From RGIG7378 sp045588325 (GTDB lineage Bacteria; Bacillota; Clostridia; RGIG7378), in NCBI GenBank assembly GCA_045588325.1, contig JAZNEA010000070.1:1-25586 (forward strand): DNA of 25,586 nucleotides. The letters are read 5' to 3'. The notes beneath the pieces were generated by a model, which saw only the letters and a program-made list of their open reading frames with translations, had not been told where the DNA came from and searched no databases. Both the position numbers and the translations under genes were made by a program. Of the stretch, positions 13,888-22,755 are shown in pieces; the first letter of the stretch is position 1, and each line of letters opens with the position of its first letter.

Positions 13888-15850
13888 ACGCAATTCCCAC
13901 AGCTTTATAGTGGTTCGCGAGAGCAACACTGGCGTAGGCAAAGGCCTGTCCACCGCCATCTATTGTGCTGCTGTCCTTGTTTTGCCCCTGTTGGCAGCAT
14001 TTTTCTCTCAGGCATTGCACAATGGCAGCTTTTCCTACACGCTGGACTGGCTCCGCTCCAACACTTTTGTGTTCCTGGTCAATGCTTTTATCTTCTCCGG
14101 CATGATGGTTATCGCGGTATCAGTGTCGGGCAATCTTAACATTGGTGTTGCTATCTTTACGCTAGTCACATTTTTGTTGACGTATATTAGTTATTTTAAA
14201 ATTCGTATGGTGGACGAGCCCTTGCAGGTGTGGGATTTTCTATCGCCCAGGGAGCTTTTGTCACTTTTGCCCGCCATAGTCAAGCCAAAGAGTGTTGCCC
14301 TCGTGGTACTGTGCATTGCCTTATGTGCTCTTATGATTGTGGCCATTCCAGTAACTCGTTTGTACAATATTAAGCCGATCAACAGAGTATGCGCTTTTAT
14401 TGCAGGATTGTTGGTCGTTCTCATGGGATGTTTTCCCTCGCTACCAGTGGTCAATAGCGTCATGACAGCCATGGGAGTTGATCAGGGCATTACCAGCCAG
14501 GACTTGAGATGCGAGAGCAATGGCTTTATTCTTAGCTTCTTCATGGGTTGTCAGGATGCTTTTGTAGAGATTCCGGGCAAGTATACGGAATCCAGGATTG
14601 ATGCAATGGCCACTCAGATCAAACAGTTGACAGGCCAGGACGAGAACAAGGAGGTGCCAGAGGATGCACCCCATATGGTTATGGTTATTAATCAGAATTT
14701 CTGGGATCCCTCTGTACTGAAAAAATACGAAATGTCCCACAATCCCCTGGAGTTCTATTCCCAGCTGGAGTCTCAGGGGTATGTAAAGAACATCATTTCC
14801 CCCATTAACGGGGTCAAGGTCTGCAACCTGGAGTATGAACTACTCACAGGACTGTCCATGGAGTTCTTGCCCACGGGTACATCGGCCTACGGGCAGTACC
14901 TTTCTCCATCGGTACCAACCATAATCGAAATGCTGGGAGATTTTGGCTACAGGACTGTGGCAATCTCAGCAGAAAAGGCCAGTGTCTGGGACCGAGATGA
15001 GATATATGAGGGTATGGGCTTTGATTTGTTCTTGTCTGAGGAGGATTTTCCTGCGGAGGCACCCAGGGTGTCGGGAGTCGTGTCCGACCAGGCCATAGCA
15101 GACATGATTCTGCAACTTCTGGAGGATGCTGAGCAGCCTACCTTCGTCTTTGTTGTTACCGCCGAAAACACAATTCCTTATTCTAAAAACAGGTATACGG
15201 ACAACGAATATCGCACCCTTAACATACAGGTTGAATGGTCAGATGCTTTTAACACATATCTTCAGGGATTGGAGCATGCCGATCAAATGCTGGAGCAGTT
15301 GGCAACAGGTATGGAGGCACTGGAATACCCCGCCAAAATGTGTTTTATGGGCAGCAGATTGCCTTCCTTTGATGGATTCTACGGACTGTATTATCACGGA
15401 GGCCTGGTTTCGGGAGCGCACTCATACCAGTGGACTATGGAGGAGACTTTGCTCATGCAGACTGTCCCTGTGGTTATTTGGGGCAATGAAACATACGTGG
15501 AAACCGAGGAAATATGTGACGAAGAGGGCAATGTAATCTCTACTGAGAGCATTATCCACCTGGATACAGCAGAGTTTATGTGCTCTGCAGACACGATTAA
15601 CGCCTGGCTGCTTCCAGAGATTATGATGGATTGGGCAGAACTCCCCATGTACGGTATGTACAAGCAGATCTGGCGCAGAGGAGAGGTGCTGTCTGTGATT
15701 TTCGAGGGCATCGTGGTGGACGATGAGGGTAGAGCCTTCAGGGAAACCCCCGAATATCTGGAGGCAAGTATCGAGTCATACAGAATTCTGAATTATGACG
15801 CCATTTTCGGGTATAGGTATGCCAAGAGATACCTGTACGAAATCCCATAA
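13877..15850 (+). CDS. LTA-synthase-like membrane protein, probably catalytically inactive
   Basis: The 657-residue protein has the layout of lipoteichoic acid synthase: five membrane helices (about 27-46, 63-82, 88-107, 138-158, 171-190) and an extracytoplasmic alkaline-phosphatase-fold domain (about 265-580). Flanking landmarks are conserved: FWDP (275-278), LTGLSMEFLP (323-332), WDRDEIY (371-377). The catalytic positions are changed: the NESF metal-ligand Glu is Gln273 (NQNF); the nucleophilic Thr position in the GGGTAN-type motif is Val315 (VKVCN); the ENH motif is ENT (430-432); the GDH metal pair is GSR (492-494). So the fold appears kept but phosphoglycerol transfer is unlikely. It overlaps divIC by 11 bp. 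These alignments are from memory of the family. Confidence 0.8.
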   Translation: MATKRNSHSFIVVRESNTGVGKGLSTAIYCAAVLVLPLLAAFFSQALHNGSFSYTLDWLRSNTFVFLVNAFIFSGMMVIAVSVSGNLNIGVAIFTLVTFLLTYISYFKIRMVDEPLQVWDFLSPRELLSLLPAIVKPKSVALVVLCIALCALMIVAIPVTRLYNIKPINRVCAFIAGLLVVLMGCFPSLPVVNSVMTAMGVDQGITSQDLRCESNGFILSFFMGCQDAFVEIPGKYTESRIDAMATQIKQLTGQDENKEVPEDAPHMVMVINQNFWDPSVLKKYEMSHNPLEFYSQLESQGYVKNIISPINGVKVCNLEYELLTGLSMEFLPTGTSAYGQYLSPSVPTIIEMLGDFGYRTVAISAEKASVWDRDEIYEGMGFDLFLSEEDFPAEAPRVSGVVSDQAIADMILQLLEDAEQPTFVFVVTAENTIPYSKNRYTDNEYRTLNIQVEWSDAFNTYLQGLEHADQMLEQLATGMEALEYPAKMCFMGSRLPSFDGFYGLYYHGGLVSGAHSYQWTMEETLLMQTVPVVIWGNETYVETEEICDEEGNVISTESIIHLDTAEFMCSADTINAWLLPEIMMDWAELPMYGMYKQIWRRGEVLSVIFEGIVVDDEGRAFRETPEYLEASIESYRILNYDAIFGYRYAKRYLYEIP

Positions 15851-15875
15851 TATACTATTCACGATAGACAAAAAG

Positions 15876-15884
15876 TGATAAAAT
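15876..15884 (+). promoter_or_regulatory. Possible murA promoter (extended -10)
   Basis: TGATAAAAT is an extended -10 in the 98-bp gap before the murA start, with no good -35. An AAAAGGAG at 15886-15893 lies too far from the murA ATG to serve it. Confidence 0.35.
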
Positions 15885-15948
15885 CAAAAGGAGTGTGTTT
15901 GGCACCCGTTTTTGGCGTGCATTCAACGAATTTAAGGTAGGTTTTAGT

Positions 15949-17214
15949 ATGGAAAAGCTTATTATCCAGGGCCCCAGCACCCTGACCGGCAGTGTTTTTG
16001 TTGGAGGATTCAAAAATGCAGCGGTAGCAGTTTTGCCTGCGACCATTATTCAGGCTGGAGTGTACAACCTGGAGAACATACCGGACATTACAGATATTGA
16101 TTGCATCGAGACCATTTTCACCAAAAAGGGTATGGATTGGAGACATAACTCCAACAGTACCATCACTATAGATACTAGAGCACTTAATACCTGGGACTTC
16201 ACAGACGATGAGATGTCCAACATTCGCGCCTCTATCTATTTTGCTGGAGCACTGCTTTCACGTTTCGGCAAGGCAGTAGTGGCATTGCCCGGAGGTTGCA
16301 ATTTTGGAGAGAGACCCATCGACTTGCACATCAAGGGATTCGAGGCTTTGGGTGCCCAGGTTCGCCAGGAGTATGGCAAGCTTTACGTGGAGGCCCCCGA
16401 CGGACTTAAGGGAGCATCTATATACCTGGATACAGTCAGCGTAGGAGCTACTGTTAACATTATGCTGGCAGCAGTTAGAGCCCAGGGCAGCACTACAATC
16501 GAAAATGCGGCCAAGGAGCCTCACATCGTAGATCTGGCCAACTTCCTTAATAATATGGGAGCCAAGATTCGAGGTGCAGGCACAGATGTTATTAAGATTA
16601 CTGGTGTTAGCGAGCTAAAGGGCCACACCGCTTATACCATCGTACAAGATATGATTGAGGCAGGCACATTTATGATCGCCGCAGCCGCCACACGAGGCAA
16701 TGTATTCATCCGCAATGTTATTCCTAAGCACATGGAGTCCCTGACAGCTAAGCTTGAGGAGATGGGAGTAGGAGTAGAGACCGGCGACGAGTACATACAC
16801 ATTTTCCCCAAGGAGTGGCCTTTGGACAGAGCTGTTATTAAGACCATGCCTTACCCTGGATTCCCTACGGATTTGCATCCCCAGATGGCAACGTTGTTGA
16901 CTCAGGCAAAGGGAGACAGCACCATTAAGGAGACAGTTTGGCTTACCAGATTCCAGTACGCCACAGAGCTCAACAGGATGGGAGCTAGCATAGACGTCAA
17001 TTGCCCCGTGGCAGTCATTCACGGAGGCGAGAATCTCACCGGAGCCCCCGTCAGCGCCAGTGACCTAAGAGCAGGCGCAGCCCTGGTTATTGCAGGTCTG
17101 TGTGCACAGGGCACCACCGCCATCTCCGGAGTAAAGTATATCGACAGAGGATACGAGAACCTGGTAGACAAGTTCAAGCATCTGGGAGCGGATATTGAGA
17201 GAGTAGACGAGTAA
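15949..17214 (+). CDS. murA: UDP-N-acetylglucosamine 1-carboxyvinyltransferase
   Basis: MurA transfers enolpyruvate from PEP to UDP-GlcNAc, the first committed step of peptidoglycan synthesis, and is the target of fosfomycin. The 421-residue enzyme has Lys22-Asn23 (FKNAAV), the loop LPGGCNFGERPIDLH (113-127) with the catalytic Cys117, and the C-terminal 'DLRAGAALVIAGL' motif. Cys rather than Asp at 117 predicts fosfomycin sensitivity at this enzyme. I chose ATG 15949 (MEKLIIQGPS) with AAGGTAGG upstream; an in-frame GTG at 15895 would add 18 residues unlike the family. Confidence 0.95.
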   Translation: MEKLIIQGPSTLTGSVFVGGFKNAAVAVLPATIIQAGVYNLENIPDITDIDCIETIFTKKGMDWRHNSNSTITIDTRALNTWDFTDDEMSNIRASIYFAGALLSRFGKAVVALPGGCNFGERPIDLHIKGFEALGAQVRQEYGKLYVEAPDGLKGASIYLDTVSVGATVNIMLAAVRAQGSTTIENAAKEPHIVDLANFLNNMGAKIRGAGTDVIKITGVSELKGHTAYTIVQDMIEAGTFMIAAAATRGNVFIRNVIPKHMESLTAKLEEMGVGVETGDEYIHIFPKEWPLDRAVIKTMPYPGFPTDLHPQMATLLTQAKGDSTIKETVWLTRFQYATELNRMGASIDVNCPVAVIHGGENLTGAPVSASDLRAGAALVIAGLCAQGTTAISGVKYIDRGYENLVDKFKHLGADIERVDE

Positions 17215-17236
17215 CAATCAGACAGAGGAAGTAACA

Positions 17237-18046
17237 ATGACAGAATTATGCAGTCTATATAGCGGCAGCAGCGGCAATTGCATATATGTGGGCAACCACG
17301 ATTCTGCCATTCTCATCGATGCGGGTGTCAGTGGCAGCCGCATTCTTAATGCCCTGGAGCAGGCCGGCAAGGACCCAACCAAGATCAAGGGGATATTTGT
17401 GTCCCATGAGCACGGCGATCATATCAAGGGGGCAGGCATTGTCAGCAGAAAGCTGGGCATCCCCATCTACGCCAACAGACTAACGTGGCTACATATGAGA
17501 CCTCTTATTGGCAAGGTGGCTCCAGAAATGCAAATGGCCATAGAGGACGACGGCAACACCGTTCACGTAGGGTCTCTGGAGGTGCAGGCATTCTCTACGC
17601 CTCACGATGCGGCAGACCCCCAGTTTTATTCCATTTACGACAACGATACCAAAATTACAGTATGTACAGACGTGGGTCACATAGGCGAGGATTTGTACAA
17701 CAAGATTAAGGGTTCCCAGGCAGTTTTGCTGGAATCCAACCACGATGTGGGTATGCTGCAGTGCGGTCCATATCCATATCATCTCAAGCAGAGGATTATC
17801 AGCGAAGTTGGGCACCTTTCTAACGATGATGCGGCTGCCAACGTGTTGAGACTGGCACAGGATGGCACCAGGCATTTTATTCTCGGGCATTTGTCCAAGG
17901 AGAACAACTACCCAGACATTGCCAGGATGACAGCAGAGACTGTGTTGACCCGAGGCGGCGTAGATGTAAACAGGGATATTTCGCTGGAGGTTGCCTCCAG
18001 AGAGGGCCCAGGAAGGACGGTATGTATTCGCCATGCAGACTATTGA
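17237..18046 (+). CDS. walJ: MBL-fold metallo-hydrolase, WalJ/YycJ-like
   Basis: This 269-residue metallo-beta-lactamase-fold protein starts with LCSLYSGSSGNCIYVG and carries the metal motif SHEHGDH (56-62), then 'STPHDAADP' and 'ESNHD' motifs and a late 'ILGHLSKENN' with a metal-ligand His. This pattern matches YycJ/WalJ, linked in other Firmicutes to the WalRK region and cell-division coordination or DNA repair. No walRK genes are nearby here; rlmH follows, as it does downstream of the wal locus in other species. AGAGGAAG precedes the ATG. Confidence 0.88.
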   Translation: MTELCSLYSGSSGNCIYVGNHDSAILIDAGVSGSRILNALEQAGKDPTKIKGIFVSHEHGDHIKGAGIVSRKLGIPIYANRLTWLHMRPLIGKVAPEMQMAIEDDGNTVHVGSLEVQAFSTPHDAADPQFYSIYDNDTKITVCTDVGHIGEDLYNKIKGSQAVLLESNHDVGMLQCGPYPYHLKQRIISEVGHLSNDDAAANVLRLAQDGTRHFILGHLSKENNYPDIARMTAETVLTRGGVDVNRDISLEVASREGPGRTVCIRHADY

Positions 18047-18515
18047 AATAGTTGCCGTAGGCAGCATGAAGGAAAAGTATTATAGCGAGGGAGTTCAGGA
18101 GTTTCGCAAGCGTGCATCGGCCTTTTGCAATTTGCAGATTAAGGAGGTGCCAGACGAGCGAATTCCGGCAAACCCAACCCCGGGAGAGGTCAAGAGGATA
18201 ATGGAGACAGAGGCTAACAGAATCCTGGCAGCCTTGCCAGCAGGAGCCTATGTCATCGCCCTTGATGTGGGTGGAAAGCCGATTTCCAGTGAGGGACTGG
18301 CCGACAAGCTAACTAACCTGGCCAACAGAGGATTTTCTAAGGTTGCCTTTGTAATAGGGGGGTCCCTGGGCATTCACCGCTCCGTGCTGGATAGGGCCAA
18401 CGAGGCCATTTCCCTGTCACAGATGACATTTACCCACCAGATGGCCAGGATGATTTTGGCCGAACAGATTTACAGAGCAGAGACGATCATCAACCACCGC
18501 CCGTATCACAGATAA
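18033..18515 (+). CDS. rlmH: 23S rRNA (pseudouridine1915-N3)-methyltransferase
   Basis: RlmH is a SPOUT methyltransferase that modifies pseudouridine 1915 in helix 69 of 23S rRNA using SAM. The 160-residue sequence has 'GSMKEKYYSEG', 'IEVPDER'-like (KEVPDERIP), the SAM-binding 'ALDVGGKPISSEG' and 'VIGGSLGI', and ends HRPYHR as expected. I chose ATG 18033 because it gives the usual family length (about 159). It overlaps the walJ-like gene by 14 bp; the site GGAAGGACGG is further upstream than normal. Confidence 0.95.
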   Translation: MQTIEIVAVGSMKEKYYSEGVQEFRKRASAFCNLQIKEVPDERIPANPTPGEVKRIMETEANRILAALPAGAYVIALDVGGKPISSEGLADKLTNLANRGFSKVAFVIGGSLGIHRSVLDRANEAISLSQMTFTHQMARMILAEQIYRAETIINHRPYHR

Positions 18516-18516
18516 A

Positions 18517-20097
18517 ATGATAAGAATTAGTCAGGTAAAACTTAAACCCGGTCATTCACAGCAGCGGATGGAGTCTGCAGTCAGGAGCATCCTGCGCCTA
18601 CCACGTGAGACAGACATATCCATAAATGTGGTTCGCCGTAGCATCGATGCCAGAGACGGCCTGCTATATTGCTACACCCTGGACGTCCAGGTGCCCAACG
18701 AAGAGCGGATTGCCACAGGGCCCAGGATATCCAGAGTTATACCCACAAAATACGTATTCCCAGTGGAGGAGGTTCCTCAGGGACCGCGCCCCATAGTGGT
18801 GGGATTCGGCCCAGCGGGAATATTCGCCGCATTGGTAATGGCACAGGCTGGCATGAGGCCCATAGTAATAGAGCAGGGCGCCGATATGGAGACACGAACA
18901 CAACAGGTGTTGGCATATTGGCACACAGGAGACCTTAACCCCAGCTCCAACGTACAATTTGGAGAGGGTGGTGCAGGAGCCTTTTCGGATGGCAAACTCA
19001 ACACCAACACAAAGGACGCCACAGGCCGCAACCGATTTGTGTTAGAGACACTGGTACAGTACGGGGCCTCCCCGGATATTTTGGTAGACGCCATGCCTCA
19101 TGTGGGTACTGACAAATTGCGAGAAATTGTGCCAAGAATTCGACAGCGAATAGAGGAGCTGGGCGGAGAGGTTCATTTTAACGAGGAAATGTTGCGACTG
19201 CAGATCCAACAAGGTCGGATCACTGGAGTAGAGACCTCAAGGGCCCACTACGCTACGGACGCTGTGGTATTGGCCATAGGGCACAGTTCCAGAGACACTT
19301 ATTATTCGCTACAGGGGCAGGGAGTGCAGATGAGTGCAAAGCCATTTGCATGCGGACTAAGGATTCAGCACCCGCAGACCCAGATAAACCAGGCCATGTA
19401 TGGACAGGAGATTCCGGAGATTGTTGGTCCCGCTCCATACAAATTGACCTACAATACACCGGAGGGCAGAGGAGTTTACAGCTTTTGCATGTGTCCAGGA
19501 GGGTATGTGGTGGATTCGTCCTCTGAGGTTGGCAGACTCTGTGTAAACGGCATGAGTTACAGTTCGCGAGAGGGGCAAAACGCCAATAGCGCCATTGTGG
19601 TTTCCGTAACTCCTGAGGATTATGGTGGCCAGGGGCCATTGGCAGGCATCGAATTCCAGCGAAAAATGGAGGAGCGTGCCTATAGAGCGGGAGACGGCCA
19701 GATTCCAGTGCAGACCTTTGGTGATTATAAACGAGACAGAGCCTCTCAGCAGTTAGGTCAGGTTAAACCGGAAATCCGAGGTAATTGGGCATTGGCAAAC
19801 CTGCGAGGTATCCTTCCTGACAAGCTGGAGCAGGACATAATAAGCGCCATAACCTACTTTGACTCCCATAGGATAAAGGGGTTTGGACGAGAGGACGCCA
19901 TACTGGCAGGGGTTGAGGCCAGAACTAGTTCCCCCGTCAGGATAGACCGAGACCAACAGGGCCAGGCTATTGATCTGGCAGGACTGTTCCCTGCAGGAGA
20001 AGGTGCAGGATATGCGGGGGGAATAACTTCTGCAGCAATTGATGGTATAAAGGCCGCCGAAAACGTGGCATTAACAAGAAAGGCGATACAACGATGA
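18517..20097 (+). CDS. FAD-dependent oxidoreductase (COG2509-like)
   Basis: The 526-residue flavoprotein has an N-terminal extension (1-88) typical of the 'uncharacterised FAD-dependent dehydrogenase' group, then an FAD-binding Rossmann motif VVGFGPAGIFAAL (94-106), 'FGEGGAGAFSDGKLNT' (about 148-163), and a C-terminal 'GAGYAGGITSAAIDGIKAAE' closing motif. The substrate is unknown for the family. Its ATG follows the rlmH stop after one base, and its stop overlaps the next gene (ATGA at 20094-20097). Confidence 0.88.
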   Translation: MIRISQVKLKPGHSQQRMESAVRSILRLPRETDISINVVRRSIDARDGLLYCYTLDVQVPNEERIATGPRISRVIPTKYVFPVEEVPQGPRPIVVGFGPAGIFAALVMAQAGMRPIVIEQGADMETRTQQVLAYWHTGDLNPSSNVQFGEGGAGAFSDGKLNTNTKDATGRNRFVLETLVQYGASPDILVDAMPHVGTDKLREIVPRIRQRIEELGGEVHFNEEMLRLQIQQGRITGVETSRAHYATDAVVLAIGHSSRDTYYSLQGQGVQMSAKPFACGLRIQHPQTQINQAMYGQEIPEIVGPAPYKLTYNTPEGRGVYSFCMCPGGYVVDSSSEVGRLCVNGMSYSSREGQNANSAIVVSVTPEDYGGQGPLAGIEFQRKMEERAYRAGDGQIPVQTFGDYKRDRASQQLGQVKPEIRGNWALANLRGILPDKLEQDIISAITYFDSHRIKGFGREDAILAGVEARTSSPVRIDRDQQGQAIDLAGLFPAGEGAGYAGGITSAAIDGIKAAENVALTRKAIQR

Positions 20098-21869
20098 AGT
20101 TTTCAACAATCAGGAGATTTATACGCTACTACAGACCGCACATGAAACTATTCTCCATAGACATGTTGTGTGCTCTGATCGTATCCATTATTGATCTGGT
20201 CTACCCCTCTGTGGCAGAGAGGATCATAGATAGTTGCGAGGGTTTGGCTGCCGGCACAGGGGATTTGACGGCCCAAAGCATCCTGCGCACCATTTTGCTG
20301 CTCGGTGCTCTCTTATTACTTATATATATAATTAAGATGATCTGTAATATGTTCATCGCTTACCAAGGCCACGTCATAGGCACCAGAATGCAGGGAGCAA
20401 TGCGTCACGACGTTTTCCATCACCTGCAGAAGTTGCCCCTTAAGTATTACGACGATAACGAAACAGGAACCATCATGTCCAAGGTTTACAACGACTTGTT
20501 TGACGTGTCTGAGCTGGCCCACCATGCCCCCGAGAACTTCTTCCTGGCAGGTATCATGATGATTGGCTCCTTTGTCATCCTGGTACAAAAGTGCTGGCAG
20601 CTCACCTTGATTATATTTGCCTTTGTGCCGATAATCGTCATTTTCGCCCTGATTATGCGTAAGCGCATGCATGAGGCGTTCTCCAGCTGCCGCAAGAAAA
20701 CCGGCGAAATGAATGCAGATATACAGAATTCCGTCAGTGGCATTCGCGTATCCAGAGCATATACGACCAGGGATCACGAGCTGGATAAGTTCGATAACAT
20801 CAACGGCCAATTCGTAGACGCGTCCTCTTTCAGATACAAGTCAATGGGTCAGTTCCATTCCGGAATGACATTCCTCATGGACCTTTTGTACCTCATGGCA
20901 ATTGTAGGAGGCGGTATCTTCCTGTACAGAGGCGCCATCACCATCGGTGCATTTACTGCGTTCCTCCTCTACATCCACAGTTTCCTGAGACCCATTAATA
21001 TGTTGGTTGGTCTGTTCGAGCAGGTGCAGGAGGGAGCCACAGGATTTGAGCGCTTCCTGAACCTCATGGACGAGCCCGAAGAAAAGGACGAGCCCGGAGC
21101 GGTTGACGTTGGCAAGGTACAGGGCACAATAACCTTTGAGGACGTATGCTTTGACTACAGAGACCAGCAGACCATTGGCGACGACAAGTTGCTCATCCAC
21201 AACCTGAACATCGTGATCCCCGCAGGCAAGACAGTTGCCTTGGTAGGTCCCTCAGGAGGAGGCAAGACCACTCTTTGCCACCTGATCCCCAGGTTCTATG
21301 AGATTAGCTCCGGCCGTATTCTTATCGATGACATGGACATTAAGGCCATGACCAGAGATTCTCTTAGAGCCAATATAGGAATTGTTGCCCAGGACGTGTT
21401 CCTGTTTAATGGAACAATACGCGAGAACATTGCCTACGGAGATTTTAATGCATCTCAGCAGGAGATCGAGGAGGCCGCAAAGAGGGCCAATATCCACGAC
21501 TATATCATGACGCTGCCCGAGGGTTACGACACCAACGTCGGCGAGAGGGGCGTTAAGCTTAGTGGAGGCCAAAAGCAGAGGATTTCCATCGCTCGAGCCT
21601 TCCTCAAGAACCCACCCATCCTGATTTTGGACGAGGCCACCTCCGCTCTTGATAACGCCACCGAAATGCAGATTCAGGCATCTTTGGAGGAGTTGGGTCG
21701 TGGCAGGACTGAGATAATCGTGGCCCACAGATTGTCTACCGTCAAAAAGGCAGACGAGATCATCGTAATCGATGAGAGAGGCGTTGCCGAGAGAGGCAAC
21801 CACGACGAGTTAATGGCACAGGACGGCATTTATGCCGGACTATACAGATACCAGTTCAGAGAGGTGTGA
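20094..21869 (+). CDS. ABC exporter, fused membrane and ATPase domains
   Basis: The 591-residue half-transporter has six membrane helices (about 18-40, 65-90, 150-170, 172-190, 255-280, 283-305) followed by an ATPase domain from about 345: Walker A GPSGGGKTT (385-393), Q-loop VAQD (431-434), signature LSGGQ (489-493), Walker B ILILDE (509-514), D-loop SALD (517-520) and H-loop AHR. It is a type IV exporter of the MsbA/multidrug class and would work as a homodimer, since no partner gene is adjacent. The substrate cannot be inferred. The start overlaps the upstream stop by 4 bp. Confidence 0.95.
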   Translation: MKFSTIRRFIRYYRPHMKLFSIDMLCALIVSIIDLVYPSVAERIIDSCEGLAAGTGDLTAQSILRTILLLGALLLLIYIIKMICNMFIAYQGHVIGTRMQGAMRHDVFHHLQKLPLKYYDDNETGTIMSKVYNDLFDVSELAHHAPENFFLAGIMMIGSFVILVQKCWQLTLIIFAFVPIIVIFALIMRKRMHEAFSSCRKKTGEMNADIQNSVSGIRVSRAYTTRDHELDKFDNINGQFVDASSFRYKSMGQFHSGMTFLMDLLYLMAIVGGGIFLYRGAITIGAFTAFLLYIHSFLRPINMLVGLFEQVQEGATGFERFLNLMDEPEEKDEPGAVDVGKVQGTITFEDVCFDYRDQQTIGDDKLLIHNLNIVIPAGKTVALVGPSGGGKTTLCHLIPRFYEISSGRILIDDMDIKAMTRDSLRANIGIVAQDVFLFNGTIRENIAYGDFNASQQEIEEAAKRANIHDYIMTLPEGYDTNVGERGVKLSGGQKQRISIARAFLKNPPILILDEATSALDNATEMQIQASLEELGRGRTEIIVAHRLSTVKKADEIIVIDERGVAERGNHDELMAQDGIYAGLYRYQFREV

Positions 21870-21872
21870 CAA

Positions 21873-22523
21873 ATGAACATTAAGGAAATGCTACATCACG
21901 TGGATCATACTTTGTTGGCACAGACAGCCACATGGGAGCAGATCAAGGCCATTGTTGACGATGGCATCAAGTATGAGACGGCCTCGGTTTGTATCCCGCC
22001 ATCATTTGTGAGACAGGCCGCAGACTATGCTCAGGGTCGCGTCAGAATATGTACCGTAATCGGATTCCCCAACGGCTACAACTCCACGGCCATCAAGTGT
22101 TTTGAGACATCCGAGGCCCTGCAAAATGGCGCAGACGAGATCGACATGGTAATTAATCTGGGATGGGTCAAAGAGGGATTGTGGAATGACGTGCTCAGAG
22201 AGATTGCGTCATTGAAGCAAATCTGCGGAGACCGGGTGCTGAAGGTCATTATAGAGACATGCCTTTTGAGCGACGAAGAGAAAATCCGCATGTGCGAGAT
22301 CGTAACAGAGGCTGGTGCTGACTATATCAAGACGTCCACCGGATTCTCCACCGGAGGAGCAACGGCCCACGATATCGAGCTGTTTGCAAAGCAAGTGGGA
22401 CCCAACGTAAAGATAAAGGCTTCTGGCGGAATTGCATCTCTGGAGGATGGCCAAATGTTCCTGGATCTGGGAGCAGATCGCCTGGGAACCAGTAAGATTG
22501 TCAAAATTGTAAAGGCTCAGTAG
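21873..22523 (+). CDS. deoC: Deoxyribose-phosphate aldolase
   Basis: DeoC cleaves 2-deoxyribose 5-phosphate to acetaldehyde and glyceraldehyde 3-phosphate in deoxynucleoside breakdown. In this 216-residue TIM-barrel protein the Schiff-base lysine is Lys153 (YIKTSTGF), assisted by Lys182 (KIKASGGI) and Asp91 (DEIDMVIN). The start MNIKEMLHHVDHTLLAQTAT is typical. It starts 3 bp after the ABC gene, so it is at the end of that gene cluster, although a functional link is not obvious. A kinase-like gene at 9784 is not close enough to imply a shared nucleoside pathway. Confidence 0.95.
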   Translation: MNIKEMLHHVDHTLLAQTATWEQIKAIVDDGIKYETASVCIPPSFVRQAADYAQGRVRICTVIGFPNGYNSTAIKCFETSEALQNGADEIDMVINLGWVKEGLWNDVLREIASLKQICGDRVLKVIIETCLLSDEEKIRMCEIVTEAGADYIKTSTGFSTGGATAHDIELFAKQVGPNVKIKASGGIASLEDGQMFLDLGADRLGTSKIVKIVKAQ

Positions 22524-22640
22524 TCGCAGAGGCGCAAAAACGGCCATAGAACCCCCTTTTCGTCAGAAAACGACGGCGAATTTCCGGGGGAGTTTCGCCA
22601 AACATGGCCTAAGACGGCTAAATTTGGCCGTAGAGCCCGA
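22524..22640 (+). other. GC-rich structured intergenic segment after deoC
   Basis: No ORF fits. Nested inverted repeats are present: GGCCAT (22542-22547) with ATGGCC (22604-22609), CCCCC (22552-22556) with GGGGG (22586-22590), CGTC (22561-22564) with GACG (22572-22575), and the competing GGCGAA (22575-22580) with TTCGCC (22594-22599). A separate hairpin pairs ACGGC (22614-22618) with GCCGT (22627-22631). It could be the 3' end of the deoC transcript or a small structured RNA; there is no T tract typical of a terminator. Confidence 0.55.
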
Positions 22641-22644
22641 ATTC

Positions 22645-22673
22645 TTGAAAAACATATTGTTTAGTGGTATAAT
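22645..22673 (+). promoter_or_regulatory. gyrA promoter
   Basis: TTGAAA (22645-22650) and perfect TATAAT (22668-22673) are separated by 17 bp, with a TGG extended -10 at 22665-22667. The start would be near 22680, giving a leader of about 75 nt. Confidence 0.88.
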
Positions 22674-22683
22674 TTATACACTT

Positions 22684-22715
22684 GCGCAGGCTGTTGCGAC
22701 GGTCTGCGCTTTTTT
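22684..22715 (+). terminator. Terminator-like hairpin in the gyrA leader
   Basis: GCGCAGGCTGT (22684-22694) pairs with ACGGTCTGCGC (22699-22709) in an uninterrupted 11-bp stem including two G-U pairs, with a TGCG loop, followed by six T (22710-22715). It has all features of an intrinsic terminator but starts only about 4 nt after the predicted transcription start and 41 bp before the gyrA ATG. It may end read-through from deoC, act as an attenuator, or protect the gyrA mRNA 5' end. Confidence 0.8.
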
Positions 22716-22755
22716 AGGACGATATGTACCAACTAGGATTTTAGAGAGGATTTGT

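Noticed and set aside
19108..19114. Another ACTGACA, in the oxidoreductase gene (and TGTCAGT at 2186-2192 in dnaN)
   Set aside because: Single copies in coding sequence, as expected by chance; only the intergenic cluster is meaningful.
22624..22755. 44-codon N-terminal extension of gyrA
   Set aside because: It would run through the promoter and the leader hairpin, has no ribosome binding site, and does not resemble GyrA.
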